Source of the DNA: Myxococcales bacterium
GTDB taxonomy: Bacteria > Myxococcota_A > Polyangia > Haliangiales > J016
Direction of reading: 5' to 3'
NCBI GenBank assembly: GCA_014238595.1
Contig: JABAAV010000037.1
Coordinates: 1 to 8,390 of the forward strand
DNA: 8,390 nt
The position numbers and the translations under genes were made by a program. The notes under the pieces are model-generated. The model did no database searches. It was given only the letters and a program-made list of their open reading frames with translations, and had not been told where the DNA came from. Positions 1-5,945 of the stretch are shown here, in pieces; the first letter of the stretch is position 1; each line of letters starts with the position of its first letter.

Positions 1-123
1 AAGGATAGTATTGGTTTTGATTTCTCTGCGCTAACCACGATGTTCGAGGAAATAGATATCGTTAACAATAACAACATCACGGCATGTAACTTAGGAAGTT
101 ATACAAGCAACGACTGTCCATAA
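1..123 (+). CDS. C-terminal end of an unidentified protein (partial)
   Basis: Frame 1 is open from the first base of the window to a TAA at 121-123, giving the last 40 residues of a protein whose start lies outside the window. The tail is rich in asparagine (IVNNNNITAC) and has two cysteines close to the end (..TACNLGSYTSNDCP), which would suit an exported protein with a disulfide, but no family is recognisable. A terminator hairpin follows 33 nt after the stop. This supports the stop as a real gene end and separates the gene from the Fur-led operon downstream. The open frame is short, so the call rests mainly on the frame plus the terminator. Confidence 0.6.
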   Translation, partial: KDSIGFDFSALTTMFEEIDIVNNNNITACNLGSYTSNDCP

Positions 124-156
124 GATATCTTTCAATTTAATCATGATATTAAAAAA

Positions 157-185
157 CCTCAAGAGGATACCTTCTTGAGGCTTTT
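157..185 (+). terminator. Rho-independent terminator after the first partial gene
   Basis: A perfect 8-bp stem CCTCAAGA (157-164) / TCTTGAGG (173-180) with an 8-nt loop is followed by CTTTT. It is preceded by a run of six A, so it may also work from the minus strand. It lies 33 nt after the stop codon of the upstream gene. Confidence 0.75.
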
Positions 186-317
186 GATATATGGACACAA
201 TCATATTGCATTCTCTTTTTGTTTTGTTTTTTGCCTATCCATACAATCTCTTCTTTTTAATTATGAACATCACGTATTGATTCCCTTGCTCGATCAAATG
301 CAACGCACGGGATAGTT

Positions 318-353
318 GTTTCACTTGGGAATATTTAAGCGTTGAGATAACAC
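318..353 (+). repeat. 36-nt direct repeat, copy 1
   Basis: Copy 1 begins GTTTCACTTGGGAATA and ends GTTGAGATAACAC. It matches copy 2 (389-424) at 32 of 36 positions, with all four differences being transitions. The copies are 71 nt apart start to start, with a 35-nt spacer. Confidence 0.75.
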
Positions 354-388
354 TGCGTGATTGATATCCACCATTAACAGCAATACAT

Positions 389-424
389 GTCTCGCTTGGG
401 GATATTTGAGCGTTGAGATAACAC
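389..424 (+). repeat. 36-nt direct repeat, copy 2
   Basis: Copy 2 begins GTCTCGCTTGGGGATA and ends GTTGAGATAACAC, with the last 16 bases identical to copy 1. ATATCC follows copy 2 at once and recurs about 10 nt after copy 1, so the duplicated unit may once have been longer. The copy ends 17 nt before the -35 box of the fur promoter. Confidence 0.75.
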
Positions 425-440
425 ATATCCCTACATACAC

Positions 441-469
441 TTGACAACACATCGTCATATCCATAGGAT
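441..469 (+). promoter_or_regulatory. Promoter of the Fur-porin-imelysin-DHOR operon
   Basis: A consensus -35 box TTGACA (441-446) is separated by 17 nt from a -10-like TAGGAT (464-469, four of six matches to TATAAT). Transcription would start near 475-477, inside the left arm of the long dyad. The leader would be only about 26 nt, so most of the dyad's left arm would be missing from the RNA. Confidence 0.6.
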
Positions 470-506
470 AGCACTATTGCAACCAATTGCAATAGTGCTC
501 CTATGG
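461..506 (+). promoter_or_regulatory. Long dyad, probable operator for the Fur-family regulator
   Basis: The arms are 470-482 / 487-499 (13 bp, perfect, with core ATTGCAA-CCAA-TTGCAAT read across a 4-nt loop including flanks) and 461-467 / 500-506 (7 bp). They are separated by a two-base bulge on the left side. The dyad overlaps the -10 box, the predicted transcription start and the ATG at 503. A palindrome at this position, just before a Fur-family gene, is typical of an autoregulatory operator. It is not the classical GATAATGATAATCATTATC Fur box. The TGCAA half-sites recall motifs of other Fur-family proteins, such as alphaproteobacterial Fur/Mur and actinobacterial Nur. Confidence 0.6.
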
Positions 507-955
507 GTGTCTCAAAACAATACACAAAACTTCTTGATACTTTTTGTTTGTTCTTAAAACAAAAAGGAAAACGCTTTACGCCTGAGCGAGAAGCATTGTT
601 ACTTGCCGTGTTTTCATTAAAAGGTCATTTTAGTCCTGAAGACTTAATCAAACAACTCCATAAACAAGACAATACAATGTCTGTGGTGACTATGTATCGC
701 AATCTTCCCATTTTTGTCGAGGCAAACATCTTAGAACGAACATGTCTTAGCTCCAAACACACGCGTTATGAAATGATTTGGGCAAAAGAACATCATGATC
801 ATCTCATTTGTACAGATTGTGGCACGATTACTGAATTTAATTATGAAGCCATTGAAATTCTTCAAGAGGCTCTTGCTGCTCAATACTGTTTCAATATCGA
901 ACGCCATCATCTTGAACTGTTAGGAACATGTCACACATGTCAACAACGCGTCTAG
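503..955 (+). CDS. Fur-family metal-responsive transcriptional regulator
   Basis: This 150-residue protein has the full Fur layout. An N-terminal winged helix includes RFTPERE (24-30), GHFSPEDL (41-48) and the recognition segment SVVTMYRNL (60-68). The dimerisation/metal domain carries HHDHLICTDCG (97-107), EF (111-112) and a final CHTC (143-146). Ligands of both metal sites in Fur appear present: H42, E90, H98, H100, H97, D99, E115 and H135/H136, together with the two CxxC structural-zinc pairs (C103/C106, C143/C146). This favours a true metal sensor, most likely for iron, but Zur, Mur or PerR specificity cannot be excluded. ATG 503 is the only reasonable start. It has no Shine-Dalgarno sequence and lies inside the long dyad. 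It is the first gene of the operon and probably regulates it together with itself. Confidence 0.9.
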   Translation: MGVSKQYTKLLDTFCLFLKQKGKRFTPEREALLLAVFSLKGHFSPEDLIKQLHKQDNTMSVVTMYRNLPIFVEANILERTCLSSKHTRYEMIWAKEHHDHLICTDCGTITEFNYEAIEILQEALAAQYCFNIERHHLELLGTCHTCQQRV

Positions 956-956
956 C

Positions 957-960
957 GGAG
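957..960 (+). promoter_or_regulatory. Ribosome binding site of the porin gene
   Basis: GGAG lies 8 nt before ATG 969 and starts just after the fur stop codon. It supports this start and shows that the two genes are read from one transcript. Confidence 0.7.
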
Positions 961-968
961 AATCGCTA

Positions 969-2297
969 ATGCAACTATTTGCAACAAAAACCACATTCAT
1001 TGCTCTCATCTCGTTACTTTTATTGATGAATGCTGATGTCATCATGGCTGATTCACAACAAACATCTGTGCCAGCAACAACTCTGCCGCAATCTCAATCC
1101 GATCCAGTAGAGAGTTCTTCAGTGAGGATTCATGGTTATGGCGATATTCAAATGTCTTATCATGACTTTAGCTTAGCACTCGATCCACAGGGTGTTTCCT
1201 TTGAAGAGCACCGTGGTGTATTCGATTTGCATCGCTTTACACTCGAGATTGAAAGTACCTTGCCTTACGATGTTGAATTTGAAGCAGAAATAGAATTTGA
1301 ACATGGAGGCACAGGTGCTTCTCTGGAATTAGAGTATGAAGAGTTTGGAGAATATAACGTTGATATAGAAACCGGTGGAGCAGTATTACTCGAGAAACTT
1401 TACCTTAAAAAAACCATTAACGACTTCATCTCCATGAAGCTCGGACGATTTCCAGTGGGATTAGGATTGTTATCTTATCGATATCACCCCACAGAGTATC
1501 TTGGAGCCCTTGTATCTGAATCAGAAAATACGCTACTGCCTTCATCGTGGAATGAACTCGGTCTTGAGACAAAAATTGCACTGCCTCACGTTCAATTGAC
1601 ACTACAAGTCGTTAACGGTCTTGATTCCACAGGATTTAGTGCTCAACAATTTATTGCACGAGGCCATCAAGCCCGTTTTGAAAAAATACGTGCAACGAAT
1701 TTAGCCTTTGTGTCACGTCTTGATGTTCCATCGGTGTTGAATAAGATTGATCTTGGATCGGCCATCTATGTTTCACCAAGCACACGACATAACCGCCCCA
1801 AACCTGATCTAAACAGCAACGTCAATGCACCTCTGGTTCTTCTTTCTGCCTATGCAACAATTCAAGATGATACCTGGCATGGTGCCTTATCCGGTGTTTA
1901 TGGTCATCTATGGGATGCAGAAATCATCACAAAACACAATCGCTCTCTATCTAACAATTTAGACGCACCACGAACAGAAGTTGCCAGTGATGCTCTCGCA
2001 GTATGGGGAGAATTTGGATTTGATCTTCTATCATTGTCTGATGTGACGACCAATCAAAAACTTATCCCTTTTATTCGCTTAGAATATTACGACACCATGT
2101 TGCGTGTTGATGAAACTATTTTTGATAACCCTCGTTATTCACGAACTATTGCAGCAGCAGGTATCAATTATACACTCGATAATGCACTGACCTTTAAATT
2201 AGAATACATGCAACGTCGCTTAGCATTGTTCACAGATCAATCCAGTAATTTTCGTCCCGAAACAACAATAAGTTTTAGTCCAGGTTTTGTTTTTTAA
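969..2297 (+). CDS. Outer-membrane porin-like beta-barrel protein
   Basis: The protein has 442 residues. A hydrophobic signal peptide covers about residues 1-27 (core FIALISLLLLM, then a probable cut after IMA), followed by a Ser/Thr/Gln/Pro-rich linker to about residue 52. The first strand-like segment (VRIHGYGDIQMSYHDF, from 52) resembles the opening of phosphate-porin-like (OprO/OprP) or DcaP-like barrels. Alternating strand patterns continue to the end, and the last residue is the aromatic F of SPGFVF, the usual C-terminal signal for outer-membrane insertion. Residues 102-135 are strikingly acidic (for example EFEAEIEFEHGG and LELEYEEFGEYN). The gene starts 13 nt after the Fur-like gene and precedes the imelysin and di-haem lipoprotein genes, so a role as entry channel for their metal or substrate is a reasonable inference. 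The exact family is not certain. Confidence 0.75.
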   Translation: MQLFATKTTFIALISLLLLMNADVIMADSQQTSVPATTLPQSQSDPVESSSVRIHGYGDIQMSYHDFSLALDPQGVSFEEHRGVFDLHRFTLEIESTLPYDVEFEAEIEFEHGGTGASLELEYEEFGEYNVDIETGGAVLLEKLYLKKTINDFISMKLGRFPVGLGLLSYRYHPTEYLGALVSESENTLLPSSWNELGLETKIALPHVQLTLQVVNGLDSTGFSAQQFIARGHQARFEKIRATNLAFVSRLDVPSVLNKIDLGSAIYVSPSTRHNRPKPDLNSNVNAPLVLLSAYATIQDDTWHGALSGVYGHLWDAEIITKHNRSLSNNLDAPRTEVASDALAVWGEFGFDLLSLSDVTTNQKLIPFIRLEYYDTMLRVDETIFDNPRYSRTIAAAGINYTLDNALTFKLEYMQRRLALFTDQSSNFRPETTISFSPGFVF

Positions 2298-2311
2298 TTA
2301 GTTTTTTAAGT

Positions 2312-2317
2312 AAGGGA
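2312..2317 (+). promoter_or_regulatory. Ribosome binding site of the imelysin gene
   Basis: AAGGGA sits 6 nt before ATG 2324 and fixes the start of the lipoprotein signal peptide. Confidence 0.65.
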
Positions 2318-2323
2318 TATTTT

Positions 2324-3478
2324 ATGTACAAATCAATATTACTCTCATTTTTTCTTTTTTTCGCTGTAGGTTGTAGCTCCGATAATACTGACTCTCTCGA
2401 ACGATTCGAAGACACGTCATTGGCACCAACGATCATTCATAATTTTGCTCATGATGTCATTATCCCAACCTATGCATTGCTCAATGAACGAGGGATACAT
2501 TTAGTTGATGCAACACTTGAATTAAAAAATAATCCCTCTGAAACAACATTGGCTGCAGCACAACAAGCATGGGTTTTAATGCGCGAACCTTGGGAACAGA
2601 GTGAAGGATTTTTATTTGGACCTGTCGATGCTTATGGAATTGATCCTGCTTTAGATAGTTGGCCAGTCAATCGAATCGATTTAGACAATCGCCTCAATGA
2701 TGAAAAACAATTAACTGAAGATTATGTGGCAACGCTTGATCCAACCCTGCAAGGATTTCATACCGCTGAATATTTGTTGTTTGGAACAAACAGTAATAAA
2801 TCTGCAGATCAAATAACCTCTGATGAATTGGATTACCTTGTCGCCGTTGCCTCAATCATGGCAAAACACGCAACATTATTAGAGACTGGATGGACTGTCG
2901 GTATTGATGAGGACCAAGCTTATGTCGATATTTTTACATCGGCAGGTGATGTCAACAATCGTATCTACCCATCCTATCAATCGGCAGGCCAAGAAATTGT
3001 ACAGGGTGTTATCGGTATCCTCGATGAAGTTGCCAATGGCAAAATAGCCGATCCGTTGAACGAACAAGATACGAGACTCGTAGAAAGTCAGTTCAGCTTT
3101 AACTCACTCAATGATTTTATCGACAACATTAGAAGCGTTCAAAATGCCTATTGTGGCTATCGTGTTGGTTGTGACAAAAATGAATCAGACTGTAATCACT
3201 GTTCTGATACGTTGGATAACCAATCATGGACATGTGCCACAGACAACAGTGACAGCGTTGGTCTATCGACATACATTGATGATATCGATCCCGAGCTCAA
3301 TACCGCTATTGAAACTCAAATCATGGCATCCATCCAATCTCTCTGTGCTATTCCTGCACCGTTTCGAGACTCCGTTCTTGACGAACAAAAAAACGATTCT
3401 ATCGAAACAGCACAACAAGCCATTCAAACATTAAAACAAACGTTCGAACTTTCTATTCTTCCGTTGGTAATCAATTAG
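2324..3478 (+). CDS. Imelysin-family (peptidase M75-like, IrpA-like) lipoprotein
   Basis: The protein has 384 residues. The lipoprotein signal peptide ends in the lipobox AVGC, with Cys17 as lipidated residue, so it is anchored in a membrane facing the periplasm. Imelysin hallmarks follow: AWVLMREPWEQSEGFLFGPV (82-101), the family motif GxHxxE as GFHTAE (144-149) with YLLFG after it, and NDFIDNIRSVQNAY (263-276) in the second helical bundle. Family members (IrpA, EfeO-related, ICMP) are linked to iron uptake, and despite the M75 name peptidase activity is doubtful. Between NAYCGY and GLSTYIDDIDPEL, where relatives have a short loop, this protein carries about 30 extra residues with five cysteines (C277, C283, C290, C293, C304). 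Another cysteine, C341, lies in SLCAIPAPF. The stop is followed by one base and then the DHOR start, so translation of the pair is probably coupled. Confidence 0.88.
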   Translation: MYKSILLSFFLFFAVGCSSDNTDSLERFEDTSLAPTIIHNFAHDVIIPTYALLNERGIHLVDATLELKNNPSETTLAAAQQAWVLMREPWEQSEGFLFGPVDAYGIDPALDSWPVNRIDLDNRLNDEKQLTEDYVATLDPTLQGFHTAEYLLFGTNSNKSADQITSDELDYLVAVASIMAKHATLLETGWTVGIDEDQAYVDIFTSAGDVNNRIYPSYQSAGQEIVQGVIGILDEVANGKIADPLNEQDTRLVESQFSFNSLNDFIDNIRSVQNAYCGYRVGCDKNESDCNHCSDTLDNQSWTCATDNSDSVGLSTYIDDIDPELNTAIETQIMASIQSLCAIPAPFRDSVLDEQKNDSIETAQQAIQTLKQTFELSILPLVIN

Positions 3479-3479
3479 T

Positions 3480-4817
3480 ATGAAGATATTTTCATCAAAT
3501 CTCATCCAACTCAGTTGTTTGTTATTCGTTGTCGTCTCTTGTTCTCATCAAGACACACAACCAGATATGCTGCCTCAAGCAGGTGGTGAAACAACAACAT
3601 CGAATCGTTCTTCTACGGCCTTTACAGAACCTGCCCCTAATTTATTATCAGACAGTCTAGATCATCATCTAGATGGTGATGTTGCCTTTGAGGCCACATT
3701 TGTCTCTGCACCAGCGGCGGTTAATCCAGGGCTTGGTCCTTTGTTTAACAATACATCCTGTGCGTCATGTCATATTCGTAATGGTCGCGGTCTAGCTGTC
3801 ACAGGTAATAATTCACTGGGCAGTCAACTCTTAGTGCGTGTTAGCCTTCCTTCGCCTAACAACCCATCACGCACAATGCCTGTACCAGGACTAGGAAGAC
3901 AACTTCAAGATCATGCCATTTTTGGCAGTACACCTGAGGCGACTGTTGAGCTTACATGGGTTGAACGAGAAGGTTCTTACGAGGATGGAACAACATATAA
4001 TCTCCGTTATCCTCATGTTACCGTCACATTAGCGGATGGAACATTACTGCCTGGACATATACAAACATCGCTGCGTATTCCACCTCCAATATTCGGTCTG
4101 GGTTTATTAGAAGCAATTTCTGAAGAAACTATTTTACAACATGCCGATCCCAACGATGAAAATAACGATGGTATTTCAGGACGCCCCAATCGAATTGTCA
4201 TGCCAGACACCAACGAATCTGTCTTAGGACGATTTAGCTGGAAAGCCAATAGTCCCACATTGATCGAACAGACAGCCAGTGCCTATGTTAGTGACATGGG
4301 TATCACAAATCCGTTACGTCGTGATCGTGATCCATCACGCACAGATATTGATGAAACAACACTGACTGCAGCAGCTTTTTACACACAAACATTAGCCGTA
4401 CCACGTCGTACCAATCGTCACGACACGCAACAAGGCGAAATGTTGTTTGAAACTATAGGATGCGCCTCATGTCATATTCCAAGTCTAAAAACAGGCACGC
4501 ATCCAATTGCGGCATTGGCAAACCAAACGATCTATCCTTATACAGATTTACTACTGCACGACATGGGCAAAGGACTGGAAGACAAGCGTCCTGATTTTGA
4601 AGCCACCGGTCGAGAATGGCGAACATCACCGCTTTGGGGCATTGGATTAACCAATACAGTTCTTCCCAATGCAACATTTCTTCATGATGGACGTGCACGT
4701 ACATTGGAAGAAGCCATTTTATGGCATGAAGGAGAAGCTCAAGAGTCCAATGATAAGTTTAAACAGCTGTCAAAAACAGATCGTTTTGCGTTGATTCAAT
4801 TTTTACGTTCTCTGTAG
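3480..4817 (+). CDS. Di-haem cytochrome c oxidoreductase lipoprotein (DHOR/DUF1111 family)
   Basis: The protein has 445 residues. Its signal peptide ends in VVSC, giving lipidated Cys21. Two haem c motifs are visible: CASCH at 94-98 (in NNTSCASCHIRNGRG) and CASCH at 328-332 (in GCASCHIP). Other family landmarks are GLGLLEAI (206-213), a DPNDENNDGISG loop (223-234) that looks calcium-binding, LLHDMG (358-363), FLHDGRARTLEEAI (400-413) and a final FLRSL. This matches the DHOR (thiol oxidoreductase / DUF1111) family, related to the MauG/CcpA di-haem peroxidases. The true substrate of the family is not settled. It would act as a membrane-tethered periplasmic redox protein. It is the last gene of the operon, one base after the imelysin stop, and no strong Shine-Dalgarno is seen, which fits translational coupling. 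A link to the oxidation state of metal bound by the imelysin partner is inference. Confidence 0.9.
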   Translation: MKIFSSNLIQLSCLLFVVVSCSHQDTQPDMLPQAGGETTTSNRSSTAFTEPAPNLLSDSLDHHLDGDVAFEATFVSAPAAVNPGLGPLFNNTSCASCHIRNGRGLAVTGNNSLGSQLLVRVSLPSPNNPSRTMPVPGLGRQLQDHAIFGSTPEATVELTWVEREGSYEDGTTYNLRYPHVTVTLADGTLLPGHIQTSLRIPPPIFGLGLLEAISEETILQHADPNDENNDGISGRPNRIVMPDTNESVLGRFSWKANSPTLIEQTASAYVSDMGITNPLRRDRDPSRTDIDETTLTAAAFYTQTLAVPRRTNRHDTQQGEMLFETIGCASCHIPSLKTGTHPIAALANQTIYPYTDLLLHDMGKGLEDKRPDFEATGREWRTSPLWGIGLTNTVLPNATFLHDGRARTLEEAILWHEGEAQESNDKFKQLSKTDRFALIQFLRSL

Positions 4818-4851
4818 TAGATAGGGATAAATTTAATGTCAATACAAAGCA

Positions 4852-4880
4852 GCAACCGCTAAGACTGGCGGTTGCCTTGT
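4852..4880 (+). terminator. Probable terminator of the operon, also part of a structured repeat
   Basis: A perfect 8-bp stem GCAACCGC (4852-4859) / GCGGTTGC (4868-4875) lies 34 nt after the DHOR stop. The tract that follows (CTTGTT) is only weakly T-rich, so termination may be partial. The same stem is the first hairpin of a two-copy repeat, so it may have another or additional role. Confidence 0.45.
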
Positions 4881-4902
4881 TCACTCTGCCCTCTTGTGGA
4901 AC
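4852..4902. repeat. Structured repeat unit, copy A
   Basis: The unit has two hairpins: 4852-4859/4868-4875, then GTTCAC (4879-4884) pairing with GTGGAAC (4896-4902) with one bulged base. Its segment 4871-4902 matches copy B 4958-4989 at 27 of 32 positions. The first stem differs from copy B at two base pairs, both changed on the two sides together, so pairing is kept. Confidence 0.6.
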
Positions 4903-4993
4903 ATCTGAACATCGTATTCCATGCATCGTATTCCATGACCCAAACGACATTGAAGTCGTTGCCATGTTCACTACGCCATCTTGTAGAACTCAT
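4859..4993 (-). CDS. Very small ORF across the repeat pair (doubtful)
   Basis: This 44-codon frame starts at an ATG that overlaps the stop of the small ORF upstream (ATGA overlap) and ends at a TAG inside hairpin A. The 87-nt period is a multiple of three, so both repeat copies are read in one frame: SSTRWRSEHGN and CSTRGQSEQGN. No family is recognised. The compensatory stem changes and the stop within the second copy argue that structure rather than protein is the conserved feature, so this is listed only as a candidate. Confidence 0.15.
   Translation of the reverse strand: MSSTRWRSEHGNDFNVVWVMEYDAWNTMFRCSTRGQSEQGNRQS
4910..4937. repeat. Perfect 14-bp tandem duplication
   Basis: CATCGTATTCCATG occurs twice back to back (4910-4923 and 4924-4937) between the two structured repeat units. 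Replication slippage or decay of a mobile element could explain it. Confidence 0.85.
4943..4989. repeat. Structured repeat unit, copy B
   Basis: The first hairpin is AACGAC (4943-4948) / GTCGTT (4955-4960). The second is GTTCAC (4966-4971) pairing with GTAGAAC (4983-4989) with one bulged base. Copy B starts 87 nt after copy A, measured in the aligned segment. Confidence 0.6.
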
Positions 4994-5103
4994 GTTTTTT
5001 TCTCAAAGCGATACTGTGCTACGACGGCTTGATCTTCCATAGCCTCTATCCGCTCTGGCACTTTAATCTGCTTTGAGGTTCGCTTGATCTTGTGTTCGCT
5101 CAT
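4990..5103 (-). CDS. Very small ORF, 37 residues (doubtful)
   Basis: ATG at 5103 is preceded by a purine-rich AGTGAGGATGTAGGCA segment that could serve as ribosome binding site. The product is charged, beginning MSEHKIKRTSKQIKV and ending YRFEKKT. Its stop overlaps the start of the next tiny ORF by ATGA, the arrangement seen in coupled genes. No family is recognised. It may be a remnant of a larger or mobile element. Confidence 0.25.
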   Translation of the reverse strand: MSEHKIKRTSKQIKVPERIEAMEDQAVVAQYRFEKKT

Positions 5104-5276
5104 TGCCTACATCCTCACTCTGACACGCATACTATCGGATGTTTTGTATCATAGATGCTATGTTTTCATGCCGTTGATTTTTGGGTGACAATGTTACGTG
5201 CCGCAATATCGAATATAAAAGCCCTGATGATTTTTTAGAGACTATAAAGATTATCGGAGACATCAACTACCGATGC
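5104..5276. other. Spacer between the small ORFs and the CDGSH gene
   Basis: No gene is evident. A plus-strand frame opening with TTG at 5181 (start MGDNVTCRNIEYKSP) runs into the antisense of the CDGSH gene and has no recognisable product. A weak 5-bp hairpin ATCGG (5252-5256) / CCGAT (5269-5273) lies just past the CDGSH stop and lacks a convincing T tract on either strand, so the terminator of that gene is uncertain. Confidence 0.4.
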
Positions 5277-5918
5277 TTATTGGGAATTCATCTCTTTATG
5301 TCTACCATCACAAAATGGCTTGTTTTGAGAATGCCCACAACCACACAAAGATACTTTTGTTCCTTGCCAAAGTAATGTTCCTTGATCTGTGATCAATGTG
5401 ACATGACCCCTGACACGCAAAGATCCACTTGCTCTTAATTCAATCGATACTTTATTGTCCTCCACCGTACAATCATCTTGTACCATTGGTAGTGTCATGA
5501 CATTTTGTTGATTGTTACATGGGATGTCACGATGACTGTTGTCACAAAATGGTTTGTTTTTTGTGGTATCACAGGAGCAAAGTACAGCACGGGAGATAGG
5601 TATGGTGCCTGACTGAGTTAAAATCGTAAAATCACCGCGGATATAAAATGAATAATCTTTTCCTACCGTGATCGTATTGGTCGATGGGGGCTTTTCTTTG
5701 ATGCCATCATGTCTTTGATAAGAGAGCGCGCCTGTAGGACATTGTTCCACCGTGTGTACTGCTTCATCACAAGACACGGCATCAGGATGACATTGCGGAA
5801 AAGATGATTCGACAACTAATGCACTGTCAGCATGAATACAAACCTTCGTATCAAGACATTTCTTGGCATCAAAATAAATATCTAACAATTTGCCTTCACT
5901 GATATTCTTTGTCGACAT
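5277..5918 (-). CDS. Iron-sulfur protein: Fer4_19 domain plus two CDGSH domains
   Basis: The protein has 213 residues, no signal peptide and no membrane segment, so it is probably cytoplasmic. Residues 1-70 resemble the divergent 4Fe-4S mono-cluster domain (Fer4_19/DUF1271): C21, C27, C43 and the closing CPTGAL (60-65). Two CDGSH-type 2Fe-2S domains follow. The first has C114-x-C116 and KPFCDNSH (ligands C125, H129). The second has C192-x-C194 and KPFCDGRH (ligands C203, H207). Both keep the three-Cys, one-His ligand set, but neither is the exact CDGSH string. Such fusions are known in bacteria and are thought to act in electron transfer or iron-sulfur homeostasis. The exact role is unknown. 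The gene lies 99 nt downstream of rpsI on the same strand, so it may be co-transcribed or have its own promoter in that gap. ATG 5918 has only a weak GGAAA-like site ahead of it. Confidence 0.88.
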   Translation of the reverse strand: MSTKNISEGKLLDIYFDAKKCLDTKVCIHADSALVVESSFPQCHPDAVSCDEAVHTVEQCPTGALSYQRHDGIKEKPPSTNTITVGKDYSFYIRGDFTILTQSGTIPISRAVLCSCDTTKNKPFCDNSHRDIPCNNQQNVMTLPMVQDDCTVEDNKVSIELRASGSLRVRGHVTLITDQGTLLWQGTKVSLCGCGHSQNKPFCDGRHKEMNSQ

Positions 5919-5945
5919 CTCAACATTTCCATATAAACCACACAG

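Larger units (their letters stand above)
186..440. other. Gene-free stretch upstream of the Fur-led operon
   Basis: This stretch is T-rich on the + strand near 210-260 and contains the pair of 36-nt direct repeats described separately. A 96-codon minus-strand open frame (235-525) runs through it and on into the fur promoter, operator and first codons. It matches no family I recognise, and it reads the two repeat copies in different frames, so I do not call it a gene. Nothing else recognisable is present. Confidence 0.5.

Noticed and set aside
318..424. CRISPR array
   Set aside because: There are only two copies with four mismatches, no internal palindrome typical of many repeats and no cas gene in view. 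Kept as a plain repeat pair.
461..506. mRNA hairpin sequestering the fur start codon
   Set aside because: The predicted transcription start lies inside the left arm, so the full hairpin would not be present in the RNA. A DNA operator fits better, unless an upstream promoter exists.
235..525. 96-codon minus-strand ORF
   Set aside because: It overlaps the fur promoter, operator and first codons, reads the two repeats in different frames, and has no recognisable family.
3111..3434. 107-codon ORF in another frame of the imelysin gene
   Set aside because: The imelysin frame has clear family motifs through this stretch, so the other frame is a chance open frame.
4759..4971. 70-codon minus-strand ORF crossing the DHOR end and the repeats
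   Set aside because: It overlaps conserved DHOR codons and both structured repeats, and the product has no recognisable features.
5181..5375. 64-codon plus-strand ORF starting with TTG
   Set aside because: Its second half is antisense to the conserved last CDGSH domain, it lacks a ribosome binding site, and the product is unrecognised.
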